64,000 bases of DNA from Rufibacter sediminis (GCF_014269285.1 NZ_JACOAF010000044.1:62001-126000), one strand, 5' to 3'. Shown: positions 9,113-18,730, numbered from the stretch's first letter. The notes: generated from the sequence alone by a model not told the origin. Translations and numbers: made by a program.

Positions 9113-9188
9113 AACCCTCCTAAAACGCTATAAAGCAGAAGAGGCACCCATGGGTGCCTCTTCTGCTTTATAGCGTTTTAGGAGGGTT
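9113..9188. terminator. Perfect 76-bp palindrome after nuoN
   Basis: Two 38-base arms (9113-9150 and 9151-9188) are exact reverse complements with no spacer; the centre is GGCACCCATGGGTGCC. It starts immediately after the nuoN stop codon. As RNA it would form a very stable hairpin and probably ends or protects the nuo transcript. There is no long T-run after it, so terminator is an inference; the perfect symmetry is directly visible. Confidence 0.7.
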
Positions 9189-9291
9189 TTACAGCAAGTA
9201 AGGCCAAAACGGAAAACTGACGGAAGGACGGGAATGCTACACTCGTAACGTGTGGTGGAATAGAATGTGATTAGGGAAGACCGTTATATCT

Positions 9292-10020
9292 CTACTTCTT
9301 TTGACCACTATACAGCCCCCAAAGTTCTTCTATGGGCACCGCTTTCCGGCTGGCTTTGTTGATGTCGCTGCCTTCTGTGGTCCAGAGGTACGGATAGCAG
9401 TGGAAGGCTTGGTCGCCGGAGAGTTTCTTTACTTCCTCTCGCTAGCCTTTCCAGCGCAGGCCTTCGTAAAATCCTTCCAGGTCGGCTGAGAAGCAGAACT
9501 GCAGGAAATCAGAGTAGCCTAACTGGGTAGATTCCCACTGCAGATTATCGGGAGACAGATAAAAGACCTTTCCCAGATCTTTCTCGCTGATGCCGCCGGC
9601 ATTGAGGGCGAAGAAGCCGCCCAATACATCATCGGCGATCAGTAAGAACGAGGGTTGTTCCCCATCCTGCCGGAACGATTTGCCTTTGTTCCAGGCCATC
9701 AAACTCCGGGGCAGCCGTGCAGTACCGGAACCCAGAATCCTGATCCAGCCATCGTCAATGAGAATTCCGCCTGTTTCATAGACGATGGCGCCCATCGGCG
9801 AGCGGGTGGTCACCTGTGTCTGCAGCAAGGCCGCCTCGGCATTGGCTTGGGAGGTGGGCAGCACATCTACCTTGTTTCTGGCGTCCTTTTTCCATTCCAG
9901 CACCAAATTCCAGCCAGGTTCTTTCGTGTCAATGAGTTCGGTCAGCGAGCGTTTAGGCAGCGGCTGGGTGAAGCCTTGCAGGCAGACGAGGAAGAGCAAG
10001 AGGGTGAGCGGGAGTTTCAT
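9292..10020 (-). pseudogene. DUF2625-family secreted protein, interrupted by an amber codon
   Basis: The reading frame starts at the ATG at 10020 with a signal peptide (MKLPLTLLLFLVCLQGFTQ) and matches the DUF2625 pattern (SLTELIDTKEPGW, TTRSPMGAIVYETGGILID, RILGSGTARLPRSL). It stops at a TAG at 9442-9444 after 192 codons, but the same frame continues for 49 more sensible codons (REEVKKLSGDQAFHCYPYLW ... VPIEELWGLYSG) to a TAG at 9292-9294. From memory, family members have a tryptophan near this point (LRWPGW-xEEV), so a TGG-to-TAG change would explain it. The truncated protein would lack the last fifth of the domain. Function of DUF2625 is unknown. A sequencing error is the alternative. Confidence 0.72.
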
Positions 10021-10060
10021 GGAGCCAAGATCTGTGAGATAGGAAGATACCACAAATGCC

Positions 10061-10095
10061 GTTTTGAACCTACTTTTCGCAAAACAGGCCCAAAA
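10061..10095. repeat. Interspersed palindromic repeat, copy 5 (degenerate)
   Basis: GTTTTGAACCTACTTTT and AAAACAGGCCCAAAAT arms, between the LytTR regulator and the DUF2625 gene. Confidence 0.55.
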
Positions 10096-10100
10096 TGGGG

Positions 10101-10817
10101 CTACAAACTCATCAACTCCTTAAACACCTGCGTCTGCCGCCGCGACACTTCTACTTCCTCGCCGCCTTTCAATTGAAGCTTGATGCTGCCGCTGAACCAC
10201 GGGTTGATCTGCTCAATAAAGTTCACGTTGATGATCTGCTGGCGATTGGCTCTGAAAAAAACTTTGGGGTCTAGTCGGCTTTCCAGGTAGTTCAAGGTCT
10301 TGAGGATGCACGGGCGCTCGTTCTCGAAGTACAGGAAAGCATAATTACCATTAGACTCCATCATTCTTACCTGCTTCAGGGCCACAAACCAGCAACGCTC
10401 GCCGTCTTTGACAAACACGCGGTCCTCCTCACTTAGCTGGGTAGAAGGAGCGATGGGTTTGGCTACGTCCTGCTTGGTCATCGCTTTCTCCACAGCTTGG
10501 CGCAGGCGGCTTTCCTCAATGGGCTTCATGAGGTAATCCAGCGCATTCCGTTCGAAGGCTTTTAGCGCGTATTGGTCGTACGCGGTGGTGAAGATGACCT
10601 GCGGGGTGTACTCCAGTGCTTCCAGCAGTTCAAAGCCACTCTTCTGCGGCAGGTGAATGTCCAGAAACAGCAAATCTGGCCGCAGGGATTCAATTAATGC
10701 AATGCCGTCTTCGGCGTTTTCGGCTTCGCCGATGAGTTCCAGTTCGGGGAACTTGGAGAGCAGATGTTTCAGTTCCAGACGCGCCAGCCGGGAGTCTTCA
10801 ACGATGCAGATTTTCAT
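10101..10817 (-). CDS. LytTR-family response regulator
   Basis: DNA-binding response regulator of a LytS/LytTR two-component pair. The 238-aa protein has a receiver domain (about residues 1-120) with acidic E7/D8, phospho-acceptor D53 in LLFLDIHLP, and K98, followed by a LytTR DNA-binding domain (about 135-236; motif FFRANRQQIINVNFIEQI). The ATG at 10817 gives the standard MKICIVEDS beginning and overlaps the end of the kinase gene by 20 bases, so the two are translated together. Targets cannot be told from the sequence. Confidence 0.9.
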   Translation of the reverse strand: MKICIVEDSRLARLELKHLLSKFPELELIGEAENAEDGIALIESLRPDLLFLDIHLPQKSGFELLEALEYTPQVIFTTAYDQYALKAFERNALDYLMKPIEESRLRQAVEKAMTKQDVAKPIAPSTQLSEEDRVFVKDGERCWFVALKQVRMMESNGNYAFLYFENERPCILKTLNYLESRLDPKVFFRANRQQIINVNFIEQINPWFSGSIKLQLKGGEEVEVSRRQTQVFKELMSL

Positions 10818-11856
10818 ATTCTTTCCAGGCAAGGGTGAGCGTGGCGGTCACGCGGTTTTCACTTGTTTGAGCAAGGGCGAACGTGCCGGGTTGGTCCAGG
10901 GAGTACGCCACCCGCTCCAGCAGCCGTTGCAAACCTATTCCTTGGGAGACTGAAGCAGCGGCCAAGGTGCCGGTGTTCTCTACCTGCACCCGTAAGTGCC
11001 CGTTCTGACGGTTTAAAGATAACCGGATCTGTCCGCCTTTGGTCTGCGTACCGATGCCGTGCTTGATGGCATTCTCTACCAACAACTGAATGCCCAGGGG
11101 CGGAATAGCCGCGGTAATGGCCGCATCTTCTACGTGCGAGGAGAAGTTCAGCTTGTCTTCAAAGTGAATCTTCTCCAGCGCCACGTAATGCTCTAAAAAC
11201 GCCAGCTCTTCGGCCACAGGCACCAGGTTGTTCCGGTTATAGCCAATCACGTACCGCATCATGGCCGAAAGGCGGGTAATCATCTCCCGCGCCTTGTTCT
11301 GGTCCACCAGCACCAGCGACCGGATGTTGTTCAGGCTATTAAACAGGAAATGCGGGTTCAATTGCGACCGGATGGCCTGTAATTCGGCCTCTTTCAAAGA
11401 CAGTTGCAGTTTCCAAGCTTCCACTTCCTTTTCCTTCCAGCGCTGAATGGCCTGAAACGCGAAGTAAATGGTAGACCAGAAACTAAGAATCACCAACCCA
11501 TTAGCCGAGTACATGACCAGATACCCAAAGCTGAATTCCTGTAAGGTGAACATGCCAATGCTCAGCATGAAGAGGCACACCAGAAACTGGCACGTGACCG
11601 AGGCTACCGCATTGTAAGCTAACACCAGCAAAACCATTTTGCCCAAAGGCAGTTCCAGCCAGCCATACTTGCGTTGCAGGTGCCGTTGCAGGTGCGTGGT
11701 AGCAAAGAAAACACCGGTGCCCACAAACTGCACGCTGTACATGCCGGTTTGTTTTTTGAAGAACAGGTAGCTCATCAGGAGTCCTATGAATAGGTAGCAG
11801 GTCCAACCAATTGCTTGGCAGACCCAATACCATTTTTGCTGACGGGAAGCGGTCAT
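10798..11856 (-). CDS. LytS-type sensor histidine kinase
   Basis: Membrane sensor kinase of the pfam06580 His_kinase type, partner of the LytTR regulator downstream. From ATG 11856 the protein is 352 aa: about four membrane segments in residues 12-134, a short coiled linker, then the phosphorylation motif QLNPHFLFNSLNNIRSL with H169, and a C-terminal ATPase domain (LLVENAIKHG; GIGLQRLLER). The upstream in-frame ATG at 11910 would make it overlap the hydrolase gene; 11856 leaves a 14-base gap and begins just before the first helix. No extracytoplasmic sensor domain is visible, so the signal is unknown. Confidence 0.88.
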   Translation of the reverse strand: MTASRQQKWYWVCQAIGWTCYLFIGLLMSYLFFKKQTGMYSVQFVGTGVFFATTHLQRHLQRKYGWLELPLGKMVLLVLAYNAVASVTCQFLVCLFMLSIGMFTLQEFSFGYLVMYSANGLVILSFWSTIYFAFQAIQRWKEKEVEAWKLQLSLKEAELQAIRSQLNPHFLFNSLNNIRSLVLVDQNKAREMITRLSAMMRYVIGYNRNNLVPVAEELAFLEHYVALEKIHFEDKLNFSSHVEDAAITAAIPPLGIQLLVENAIKHGIGTQTKGGQIRLSLNRQNGHLRVQVENTGTLAAASVSQGIGLQRLLERVAYSLDQPGTFALAQTSENRVTATLTLAWKEYENLHR

Positions 11857-11870
11857 GAATGAGGCGTTCT

Positions 11871-12737
11871 TTATTTCTTCAGGAAAGCGTCCATCTGCGC
11901 GAACATCCAAGTGGGTTCATCATACATGATGAAGTGCTTGGCGGAATCGGCAATTTTTACTTCGGCGGTAGGCAATTTAGCAAATTGCGCGGTATACATG
12001 CTGGTGGTAAGGGCTTTGGTGATTCCATAGTTTTTGTATCCGGCCCAGGCACCCAAGACTAACACCGGAGCTTTGATAACGGCTATGTCTGAGCGGAGGT
12101 CGGAGAGGTACATTTCATACATGGCCTGCCCGGTGGTAGTATAGTCTGATTTCCTGCCCCAGTCAATGATTTTTTTGATGTGTGCCGAGTCAGTAGCCAT
12201 AGACACTCCGAAACCGGCTTCCATTTGACTTTGCATCTCTGGGCTAAGCTTGCCCATGGATTTCTTCATCTGCTCGGCCATCGGCTTGATGCTCTCCACC
12301 GTAGCGGCAGGATCCTGAGCTGCGCCAATGTAAGGCAAGCCGTCTACTACCACCGTCTTCCCGAACAACTCAGGCGCTTTCACATTCAGGGCTAGTGCCA
12401 GGTAGCCACCCAGGCTATGCCCCACCACTACTGGTTTTTTCAGCTTGTTTTCCTGCACATAGGCGATAATCTCGTCCCGTACGCTGTTCAGGAGGTGGTC
12501 TGTCTTCACGGCAGGCTGCCCCGCGAAACCCGGTAAAGTCAAGACGTAGCAGGTGTAGTTTTTCTGGTAATGCGCCACCGTCTCGTCCCAGACTTCACCC
12601 GCTGAATTCAGGCCCGGAATCAGAATCATAGCCGGACCTTTGCCAGTTTTGACTACTTTGAACGAAGGTGCTTTGGCCTGAACACTTATGGAGAGAAACA
12701 GGAGCAGAGCGAGGAAAGAGGTGATTTTTGTTTTCAT
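11871..12737 (-). CDS. Secreted alpha/beta hydrolase
   Basis: 288-aa serine hydrolase of the alpha/beta fold with a signal peptide (residues 1-21, ending SVQAKA). It has an oxyanion-region motif LIPGLNSAGEVW, the nucleophile elbow GHSLGG with S108, a charge-relay Asp probably in the segment after residue 210, and H268 in SAKHFIMYDEP. It therefore probably acts in the periplasm on an ester or amide; the substrate is not evident. It is the first gene of an operon with the LytS kinase (14-base gap) and LytTR regulator, so its product or substrate may be tied to that system. Confidence 0.83.
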   Translation of the reverse strand: MKTKITSFLALLLFLSISVQAKAPSFKVVKTGKGPAMILIPGLNSAGEVWDETVAHYQKNYTCYVLTLPGFAGQPAVKTDHLLNSVRDEIIAYVQENKLKKPVVVGHSLGGYLALALNVKAPELFGKTVVVDGLPYIGAAQDPAATVESIKPMAEQMKKSMGKLSPEMQSQMEAGFGVSMATDSAHIKKIIDWGRKSDYTTTGQAMYEMYLSDLRSDIAVIKAPVLVLGAWAGYKNYGITKALTTSMYTAQFAKLPTAEVKIADSAKHFIMYDEPTWMFAQMDAFLKK

Positions 12738-12913
12738 GGCTTTCTAGAGTTTAACTTGTTTTAGTGCGTTTGACTGTGACAAAGGTGCCACCTGAAAGCT
12801 TGCTGCTGAAGTGAAATATGATGAGCGGTAAAAGGCAGGGGTGAACGGCGAATGATTATTCGTTGGTCGTTGTCCGTTACCTGATTTTAGTTTCCGGCAG
12901 TAAGCGGAAACCT

Positions 12914-12949
12914 GCTTTAGGCCTGTTTTCCGGAAAACGGCCCTAAAAC
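12914..12949. repeat. Interspersed palindromic repeat, copy 6
   Basis: GCTTTAGGCCTGTTTTC and GAAAACGGCCCTAAAAC arms around CG; adjoins the aspS terminator. Confidence 0.75.
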
Positions 12950-12950
12950 G

Positions 12951-12986
12951 AAAAAACCTGTGAGGTCTTCAAGACCTCACAGGTTT
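12951..12986 (-). terminator. Intrinsic terminator of aspS
   Basis: AAACCTGTGAGGTCTT and AAGACCTCACAGGTTT are perfect 16-base arms around a single base; on the minus strand the hairpin is followed by six T. It lies 36 bases past the aspS stop. Confidence 0.85.
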
Positions 12987-13022
12987 CAACAACTAATCAC
13001 TGATAACTCTAGAAACGAATAA

Positions 13023-14777
13023 CTAGCCCTTCAAGCGGGTGTCTATCTGCAACTCATCTAACTGCGCTTGCGCGATAGGAGACGGAGCATCAATCATCAC
13101 GTCACGACCTGAGTTGTTTTTAGGGAACGCGATGAAGTCCCGGATAGAATCAGCGCCGCCGAACAAAGAGCACAGACGGTCGAACCCGAAGGCGATACCG
13201 CCGTGCGGAGGTGCGCCGTACTCAAAGGCATCCAGCAGGAAGCCGAACTGCGCTTGTGCTTCCTCAGTGGTGAAACCAAGTAAGTCAAACATGCGAGACT
13301 GCACGGCACGGTCATGGATCCGGATGGAGCCGCCGCCCACTTCCACACCGTTGATCACCATGTCATAGGCATTGGCGCGCACGGCACCGGGGTTGGTGTC
13401 AATCAGGTCCATGTCCTCGGGTTTAGGCGAGGTGAACGGGTGGTGCATGGCGTGGTAGCGGTTGCTTTCCTCGTCCCACTCCAGAAGCGGGAAGTCCAGT
13501 ACCCATAGGGTAGAGAACGTGTCTTTGTCGCGCATGCCTAAGCGGGTACCCATTTCCAGACGCAGTTCGTTCAGGGCTTTGCGGGTTTTATCGGCGGGGC
13601 CGGCTACTACTAACAGCAAGTCGCCGGGCTGAGCGTTGAAGGCTTGCGCCCATTGCTGTAAATCTTCCGGTGAGTAGAACTTGTCCACGCTTGATTTCAC
13701 GCTGCCGTCTTCCTGCACGCGGGCGTACACCAGACCAGTGGCCCCCACCTGCGGGCGCTTCACAAAGTCAGTGAGTTCGTCCAGTTGCTTGCGGGTGAAA
13801 TGGGCGCTGCCGCTGGCGTTGATGCCCACCACTAATTCGGCATCGTCAAATACTTTGAAGCCTTTGTTCTTCACCACGTCGTTCAGTTCCACAAACTGCA
13901 TCCCGAAACGGGTGTCTGGTTTGTCTGAGCCGTAGAGACGCATGGCATCGGCGTAAGTCATGCGGGGGAAATCAGCCAGCTCTATTCCCTTCACGGTGCG
14001 GAACAGGTGCTTCACCAGGCCTTCAAAGGTGTTCAGGATGTCTTCCTGCGTCACGAAGGAAAGTTCGCAGTCAATCTGAGTGAACTCCGGCTGACGGTCG
14101 GCGCGCAGGTCTTCGTCTCTAAAGCATTTCACGATCTGGAAGTACTTGTCAAAACCAGATACCATCAACAGCTGCTTGAACGTCTGCGGCGATTGCGGCA
14201 GGGCATAGAACTCACCGGGGTTCATGCGGCTGGGCACCACAAAGTCGCGGGCACCTTCGGGCGTGGATTTGATGAGCACCGGGGTTTCTACCTCAATGAA
14301 GCCTTGGCTGTCCAGGTATGACCGAACTTGTTGCGCCATGCGGTGGCGCAGTTCCAGGCTCTTGCGTACCGGTGAGCGGCGCAGGTCCAGGTAGCGGTAT
14401 TTCATGCGCAGGTCATCGCCACCATCGGTCTCGTCTTCAATGAGGAAGGGAGGCAGTTTGGCGGGGTTCAGGACTTCGAGCGTGGTTACTTTTATCTCAA
14501 TGTCGCCGGTGGCGATTTTGTCGTTTTTAGACACGCGCTCAATCACGGTGCCGGTGGCCTTGATCACGAACTCACGGCCCAGGGTACGGGCCAGCGTAAG
14601 CGCCTGCGAATCAGAAACGCCTTCCTCCAACATCAGCTGCGTGATGCCGTAGCGGTCGCGCAGGTCAACCCAAAGCATGCCGCCTTTGTCGCGTGTTTTC
14701 TGTACCCATCCGGTCAGGGTCACTTCCTGACCAACATTCTCGAGGCGCAATTCGCCGCAGGTGTGTGAACGAAGCAT
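13023..14777 (-). CDS. aspS: Aspartate-tRNA ligase
   Basis: Class II aminoacyl-tRNA synthetase charging tRNA-Asp with aspartate in the cytoplasm. The 584-aa product has an N-terminal OB-fold anticodon-binding domain ([20 protein letters not shown]), class II motif 2 ([20 protein letters not shown]), the bacterial GAD insertion in the middle, and motif 3 near the end ([10 protein letters not shown]). Length matches bacterial AspRS (about 580-590 aa). Flanked by a strong terminator downstream; upstream is intergenic DNA towards the divergent receptor gene. Whether it is discriminating or also charges tRNA-Asn cannot be judged here. Confidence 0.97.
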   Translation of the reverse strand: MLRSHTCGELRLENVGQEVTLTGWVQKTRDKGGMLWVDLRDRYGITQLMLEEGVSDSQALTLARTLGREFVIKATGTVIERVSKNDKIATGDIEIKVTTLEVLNPAKLPPFLIEDETDGGDDLRMKYRYLDLRRSPVRKSLELRHRMAQQVRSYLDSQGFIEVETPVLIKSTPEGARDFVVPSRMNPGEFYALPQSPQTFKQLLMVSGFDKYFQIVKCFRDEDLRADRQPEFTQIDCELSFVTQEDILNTFEGLVKHLFRTVKGIELADFPRMTYADAMRLYGSDKPDTRFGMQFVELNDVVKNKGFKVFDDAELVVGINASGSAHFTRKQLDELTDFVKRPQVGATGLVYARVQEDGSVKSSVDKFYSPEDLQQWAQAFNAQPGDLLLVVAGPADKTRKALNELRLEMGTRLGMRDKDTFSTLWVLDFPLLEWDEESNRYHAMHHPFTSPKPEDMDLIDTNPGAVRANAYDMVINGVEVGGGSIRIHDRAVQSRMFDLLGFTTEEAQAQFGFLLDAFEYGAPPHGGIAFGFDRLCSLFGGADSIRDFIAFPKNNSGRDVMIDAPSPIAQAQLDELQIDTRLKG

Positions 14778-14840
14778 TGTATCTGTTCTTTAAAGACTAA
14801 GCCGCAAAGGTACTAATTGTTTCAATAGGTGCTGACACGC

Positions 14841-14876
14841 GTTTTAAGGCAGTTTTGGCAAAAACGGCTTATAAAT
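14841..14876. repeat. Interspersed palindromic repeat, copy 7 (degenerate)
   Basis: GTTTTAAGGCAGTTTT and AAAACGGCTTATAAAT arms; between the divergent aspS and receptor genes. Confidence 0.55.
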
Positions 14877-14901
14877 AGCCAGCGCGGACAACAGCGGTGG
14901 G

Positions 14902-14944
14902 CACTGTTCGGAATCGGAGATTTCCTGTCCAGTTCCGAACAGTG
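14902..14944. repeat. Inverted repeat between aspS and the receptor gene
   Basis: CACTGTTCGGAA (14902-14913) and TTCCGAACAGTG (14933-14944) are exact 12-base arms around a 19-base loop. Could be an operator, a hairpin or a small element; nothing further supports one of these. The rest of the 345-base gap shows no gene. Confidence 0.5.
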
Positions 14945-15122
14945 ATTTGGGGGTTGTTTGCGGTAAATGGCTTAAAAACAGCAGTTGTGAAGGGTGGCAC
15001 GGGAGTTGGAATATACTTTCTGACGGGCACGTGCAGCCTGTCACGCGTTGGCTGGTCTTTTAGAAACGGCCGGGCGCGCGAAACCAGGTATTTCCTCATA
15101 CTCCATACACGTTATCCGGTCC

Positions 15123-17600
15123 ATGAAAAAGACGTTTTCTCTGTTTGCAATCCTACTGCTGTGCTGCGCTTTCCTGAATCAAGCACTGGCACAGAACAAA
15201 TTTGACATCCGGGGGACGGTCAAAAGCCCCAAAGGCGAAGCCCTGGTAGCCGCAAACCTGCAACTGGTGAAAGACTCCAGCCAGGTGCTGGTAAAAGTGG
15301 AGGTGTCTGATGCCCAGGGGACTTTCACGTTCAGTAACATTCCGCCGGGGAATTACAGACTCATGGCCTCGCACTATGACTATGCCCTGTACACCTCGGG
15401 CGTGATTCAACTGCAAAGCCACACCAACGTAGGCGAGTTGGTGCTGCCGGAACGGGCGGTGGCCTTGAAAGAAGTAAAGATTGAGGCGCAGAAGCCGTTT
15501 GTGGAGCAGCATTTCGACAAGACGGTACTCAACGTGGAGAACAGCATCTCGGCGGCCGGTAGCAACGTGCTGGAGGTGCTGGAGAAAGCCCCGGGCCTGT
15601 CCGTAGACCAGAACGATAACATCAGTATGCGCGGCCGCACCGGCGTGCTGGTGATGATCAACGGCAAGCGCGTGCCCATGTCCGGTACAGAATTGGCCAC
15701 CATGTTGCGGAGCCTCAACGCCAATGAAGTAGCGAAGATCGATCTGGTCACCAACCCGTCGGCGAAGTATGAGGCAGCCGGTAACGCGGGCATTATTGAC
15801 ATCCGGCTGAAAAAGGATACCCGCCTGGGCTCCAACGGCAGCATTACGTCTTCTTTGGGCCACGGCGAACTGCCTAAGGTAAACCAGGGCCTGCAACTGA
15901 ACCACCGCGACAAGAACCTCAACGTATTCGGTTCTTACAATTACGTGCACCGCAAAGACTTCAACCGGCTGGACATCTTTCGTGAGTTTTTCTCGCTCAA
16001 CGAGGCCCGGTCATTCCAGAGCGCATATGACCAGCAGAATAGAATCAGGCACCAGGTGAACAGCCACAACGCCCGGCTGGGGGTAGATTACAACCTTTCG
16101 CCTAAAACCATTATGGGCGTGGTGGGCAGCGGAATCTTCACCGACATTAACCGGACGGTGGCCAACCAAGCCTTGGTTCTAAATGAGCAGCGGCAACATG
16201 CTGCGTCTTTTCTGACGGATGCCTTCAGTGAAACCAACCGCAACTCGCAATCCCTGAACTTCAACCTGAAGCATACCATTGATACCCCTGGGCGGGAAAT
16301 CTCGGCTGATGTGGATTACGCGGCGTACCAGAGCAACGACCTCCAGAACTTCACTACCAATTATTTCAACCTCGGCGGCGAGAAAACTGATTCAGAACTG
16401 CTGTTTGGCAACATGGACGGCGGTTTGACCATCAAATCAGTGAAAGTGGACTACGCGCAGCCCTTACCCGGAATAAAAGCGAACCTGGAGGCGGGCCTGA
16501 AAAGCAGCCTGGTCAACGCTGATAATGAACTGCTGTTTTACCAACGCGAGAACGGCCAGGATGTGCTGGATGTGAACAAAAGCAACCACTTCAAATACAA
16601 AGAGAACATCAACGCCGCGTACCTCAACCTGAACAAGAAATGGGAGCAGGTGAGCCTGCAGTTGGGGTTGCGTTTAGAAAACACGAACGCCCAAGGCGAG
16701 CAGCTAGCCGAGTACGCTCAAGTGAACGGCGATAGTTCCTTTGACCGGAACTACACGCAATTATTCCCCAGTGCTTTTGTGGGCTACACCTTGAACAAGA
16801 AGCATGACTTGGGTTTGTCCCTGAGCCGTCGCATTGACCGACCCACGTATAACCAGTTGAACCCATTTGTATTCTACATTGACCCTAGCACCAAGTCATC
16901 GGGTAACCCGTTTCTGCTGCCGCAGCTGACGTACTCGTTTGAGTTCACCCATACGTTCCTGCAGAAATACATCACCAAGCTCAGCTACAGCCGCACCACC
17001 GATAACATTATTACGGTACTCTCGCCGGAGCCTGATTCAGATCCTACCTCGGAAGAAAACCCGGTGGTGATTCAGCAGGACCGCAACCTGGCGCAGTTTG
17101 ATTACTACGGGCTGAGTGTCTCCGTGCCCATTACCGTGGCCCGGTGGTTTACCAGTACCAATAACCTGCAGGCGTATTATGGGCTGTACCAGGGCAACCT
17201 GGCCAATACCAACCTGCGCAACGGCAGACCTACTTTGAACCTGAACTCCAACAACTCCTTTACGCTCCCCAACGGGTGGTCTGCCGAGCTAATTGGGGTG
17301 TACCAGTCACGGGAGATTTACGGTTTTCTGGACGTGCAGCCCATCCGGTTTCTGTCTGTAGGGGTGCAGAAACAGCTCTGGGATAAAAAAGCGAACCTGA
17401 AACTGAACCTGGCGGACATTTTCTACTCCAACAGAACCCGCGCCACGACGGCCCTCATCGGCTACTCAGAACGCTTCTACCAGCGCCGCGACACCCGCGT
17501 AGCCACGCTTAGCTTCACCTATCGGTTTGGGAAGAGCCAGGTAGCCCCTTCGCGCCGCCGCACCGGCGGAGCCGAGGAAGAGAAGCGCCGGGCCGGTTAA
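15123..17600 (+). CDS. Outer-membrane beta-barrel receptor (TonB-receptor-like, OMP_b-brl_3 type)
   Basis: 826-aa outer-membrane protein. Signal peptide at residues 1-24 (MKKTFSLFAILLLCCAFLNQ, then ALAQ), a carboxypeptidase-regulatory-like beta-sandwich (about 27-105: DIRGTVKSPKGEALVAANLQ), a plug-like domain (about 125-230: VLEVLEKAPGLSVDQN, GNAGIIDIRLKK), and a long barrel ending TLSFTYRFG. A basic, disordered-looking tail (RRRTGGAEEEKRR) follows the last strand. This architecture is typical of Bacteroidota outer-membrane beta-barrel family proteins; the transported substrate is unknown. The frame is open to 15048 but ATG 15123 gives the signal peptide. It stands alone, with a perfect palindrome after its stop. 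Confidence 0.87.
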   Translation: MKKTFSLFAILLLCCAFLNQALAQNKFDIRGTVKSPKGEALVAANLQLVKDSSQVLVKVEVSDAQGTFTFSNIPPGNYRLMASHYDYALYTSGVIQLQSHTNVGELVLPERAVALKEVKIEAQKPFVEQHFDKTVLNVENSISAAGSNVLEVLEKAPGLSVDQNDNISMRGRTGVLVMINGKRVPMSGTELATMLRSLNANEVAKIDLVTNPSAKYEAAGNAGIIDIRLKKDTRLGSNGSITSSLGHGELPKVNQGLQLNHRDKNLNVFGSYNYVHRKDFNRLDIFREFFSLNEARSFQSAYDQQNRIRHQVNSHNARLGVDYNLSPKTIMGVVGSGIFTDINRTVANQALVLNEQRQHAASFLTDAFSETNRNSQSLNFNLKHTIDTPGREISADVDYAAYQSNDLQNFTTNYFNLGGEKTDSELLFGNMDGGLTIKSVKVDYAQPLPGIKANLEAGLKSSLVNADNELLFYQRENGQDVLDVNKSNHFKYKENINAAYLNLNKKWEQVSLQLGLRLENTNAQGEQLAEYAQVNGDSSFDRNYTQLFPSAFVGYTLNKKHDLGLSLSRRIDRPTYNQLNPFVFYIDPSTKSSGNPFLLPQLTYSFEFTHTFLQKYITKLSYSRTTDNIITVLSPEPDSDPTSEENPVVIQQDRNLAQFDYYGLSVSVPITVARWFTSTNNLQAYYGLYQGNLANTNLRNGRPTLNLNSNNSFTLPNGWSAELIGVYQSREIYGFLDVQPIRFLSVGVQKQLWDKKANLKLNLADIFYSNRTRATTALIGYSERFYQRRDTRVATLSFTYRFGKSQVAPSRRRTGGAEEEKRRAG

Positions 17601-17649
17601 TTGGGTTAACCAGAATTTGAATGGGAACCGCAGCCCTGGAGCGTCTTTC

Positions 17650-17685
17650 GTTTCAGGGCTGTTTTCATGAAAACAGCCCTGAAAC
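17650..17685. repeat. Interspersed palindromic repeat, copy 8 (perfect)
   Basis: A perfect 36-base palindrome: GTTTCAGGGCTGTTTTCA followed by its exact complement. It sits 50 bases after the receptor stop codon and may serve as its terminator. Confidence 0.8.
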
Positions 17686-17988
17686 TGGATGGCTATTGCT
17701 GTTGGCGGTAAAGAAGTCTTCTTGCTCTAGACAGCAGTTTAGAAGTGAATAGGATCTATCTTCTTTCCGGTTGAATGCTACTCCTGATTTAAAATTAGGT
17801 TTTAGTCTTAAAAAGGAAGTTGTTATATTCTTTGAAGAAAGATTTTGTGCCTATCTAAAACTGTAGTAAATAGCTTAAGGATAAGTGACATAAAGCAGTT
17901 GATGAGAAGACTTCTCCTAAACTGAAATTATTGAAGATCGAATTCTGATAAAGGGTAACAAGGGCTATTTTAATAAAAATTATTAGTG
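17686..17988. other. AT-rich intergenic stretch without a gene
   Basis: About 300 bases between the palindrome and the next gene. It is distinctly AT-rich and presumably holds the promoter of the 218-aa gene, but I could not fix a convincing TTG/TAnnTTTG pair. No open frame of note. Confidence 0.5.
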
Positions 17989-18645
17989 ATGTTTAATTCT
18001 GTCTGGAAGACGCTGACATTGAGAAAATCTAAGAACAGGTTAGATTTAGGAAGCCTGTCCAAAGAGGATTATTTTGATAGAGTAAATTACGTGCGCACCG
18101 TGGCGGGGCTCCGCAACGCGTTGACTGCTCCTAAGCAAACCCTGGTGAATACCAGTAAGACGGTCACCTTCCGCGGGCTGGCCTTCGGGGCGTCTTTGAA
18201 AGAGGCGAAACGCCTGTTGGGTAAACCGGAGTTCAAGGTGAGCCAGGATCAGAATGTGGAAGGGCACGAGGTGCTGTTTTACTTCTCCTCCATTGGGTCG
18301 GCTAAGGTGACGCATTGCCTGCACTTCCTGTACGGCAAATTCATCCTGGGGCAAAGCATTGTGAAAACGCCTAAGCCCGCCAGGTGCAAAGCAATTGTGG
18401 AGTCGGTACTGAACAGCTATAACCTGCTGCCTGCCACGCAGGAGACTCTCGCGCTGGAGAGCGCTTTCCCGGTGTGTGACGCATCCCGGAACCGGATTGA
18501 AATGCACTATGCGTTTGATTTGGCTTTCACCTACGCCACCGGCGATCCGGAGGTGCTTCCGTTGGTGACCAAGGTGCAGATGCTGGAGAAAAGCAGAAAC
18601 ACTTTCTGGAGAGGCAATTTCCAGGAGCAGGTGCGCTACGTGTAG
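17989..18645 (+). CDS. Hypothetical protein, 218 aa
   Basis: Unrecognised soluble protein with no signal peptide or membrane segment. The middle part (VTFRGLAFGASLKEAKRLLGKPEF ... HEVLFYFSSIGSAKVTHCLHFLYGKFILG, about residues 59-120) alternates short strands and a helix in a way reminiscent of BamE/SmpA-like folds, but this is only an impression. The C-terminal part has a strand-rich FPVCDASRNRIEMHYAFDLAFTY region. Codon use is like the neighbouring core genes, so it looks real. The first ATG at 17989 is preferred to the GTG at 17986. It is a single-gene unit with a strong terminator. Confidence 0.7.
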   Translation: MFNSVWKTLTLRKSKNRLDLGSLSKEDYFDRVNYVRTVAGLRNALTAPKQTLVNTSKTVTFRGLAFGASLKEAKRLLGKPEFKVSQDQNVEGHEVLFYFSSIGSAKVTHCLHFLYGKFILGQSIVKTPKPARCKAIVESVLNSYNLLPATQETLALESAFPVCDASRNRIEMHYAFDLAFTYATGDPEVLPLVTKVQMLEKSRNTFWRGNFQEQVRYV

Positions 18646-18666
18646 CCATACACAATAATCAACCTC

Positions 18667-18710
18667 AAAGCCGATGCCCTATCTTCAAAAGATAGGGCAT
18701 CGGCTTTTTT
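18667..18710 (+). terminator. Intrinsic terminator of the 218-aa gene
   Basis: AAAGCCGATGCCCTATCTT (18667-18685) and its exact complement (18689-18707) flank a 3-base loop and are followed by a T-run. Confidence 0.9.
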
Positions 18711-18730
18711 TATGCTTGTAGGAAGAGAGT

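Noticed and set aside
9442-9444. Amber codon in the DUF2625 gene as pyrrolysine or programmed recoding
   Set aside because: No recoding machinery or structure is seen; a simple nonsense change explains it better.
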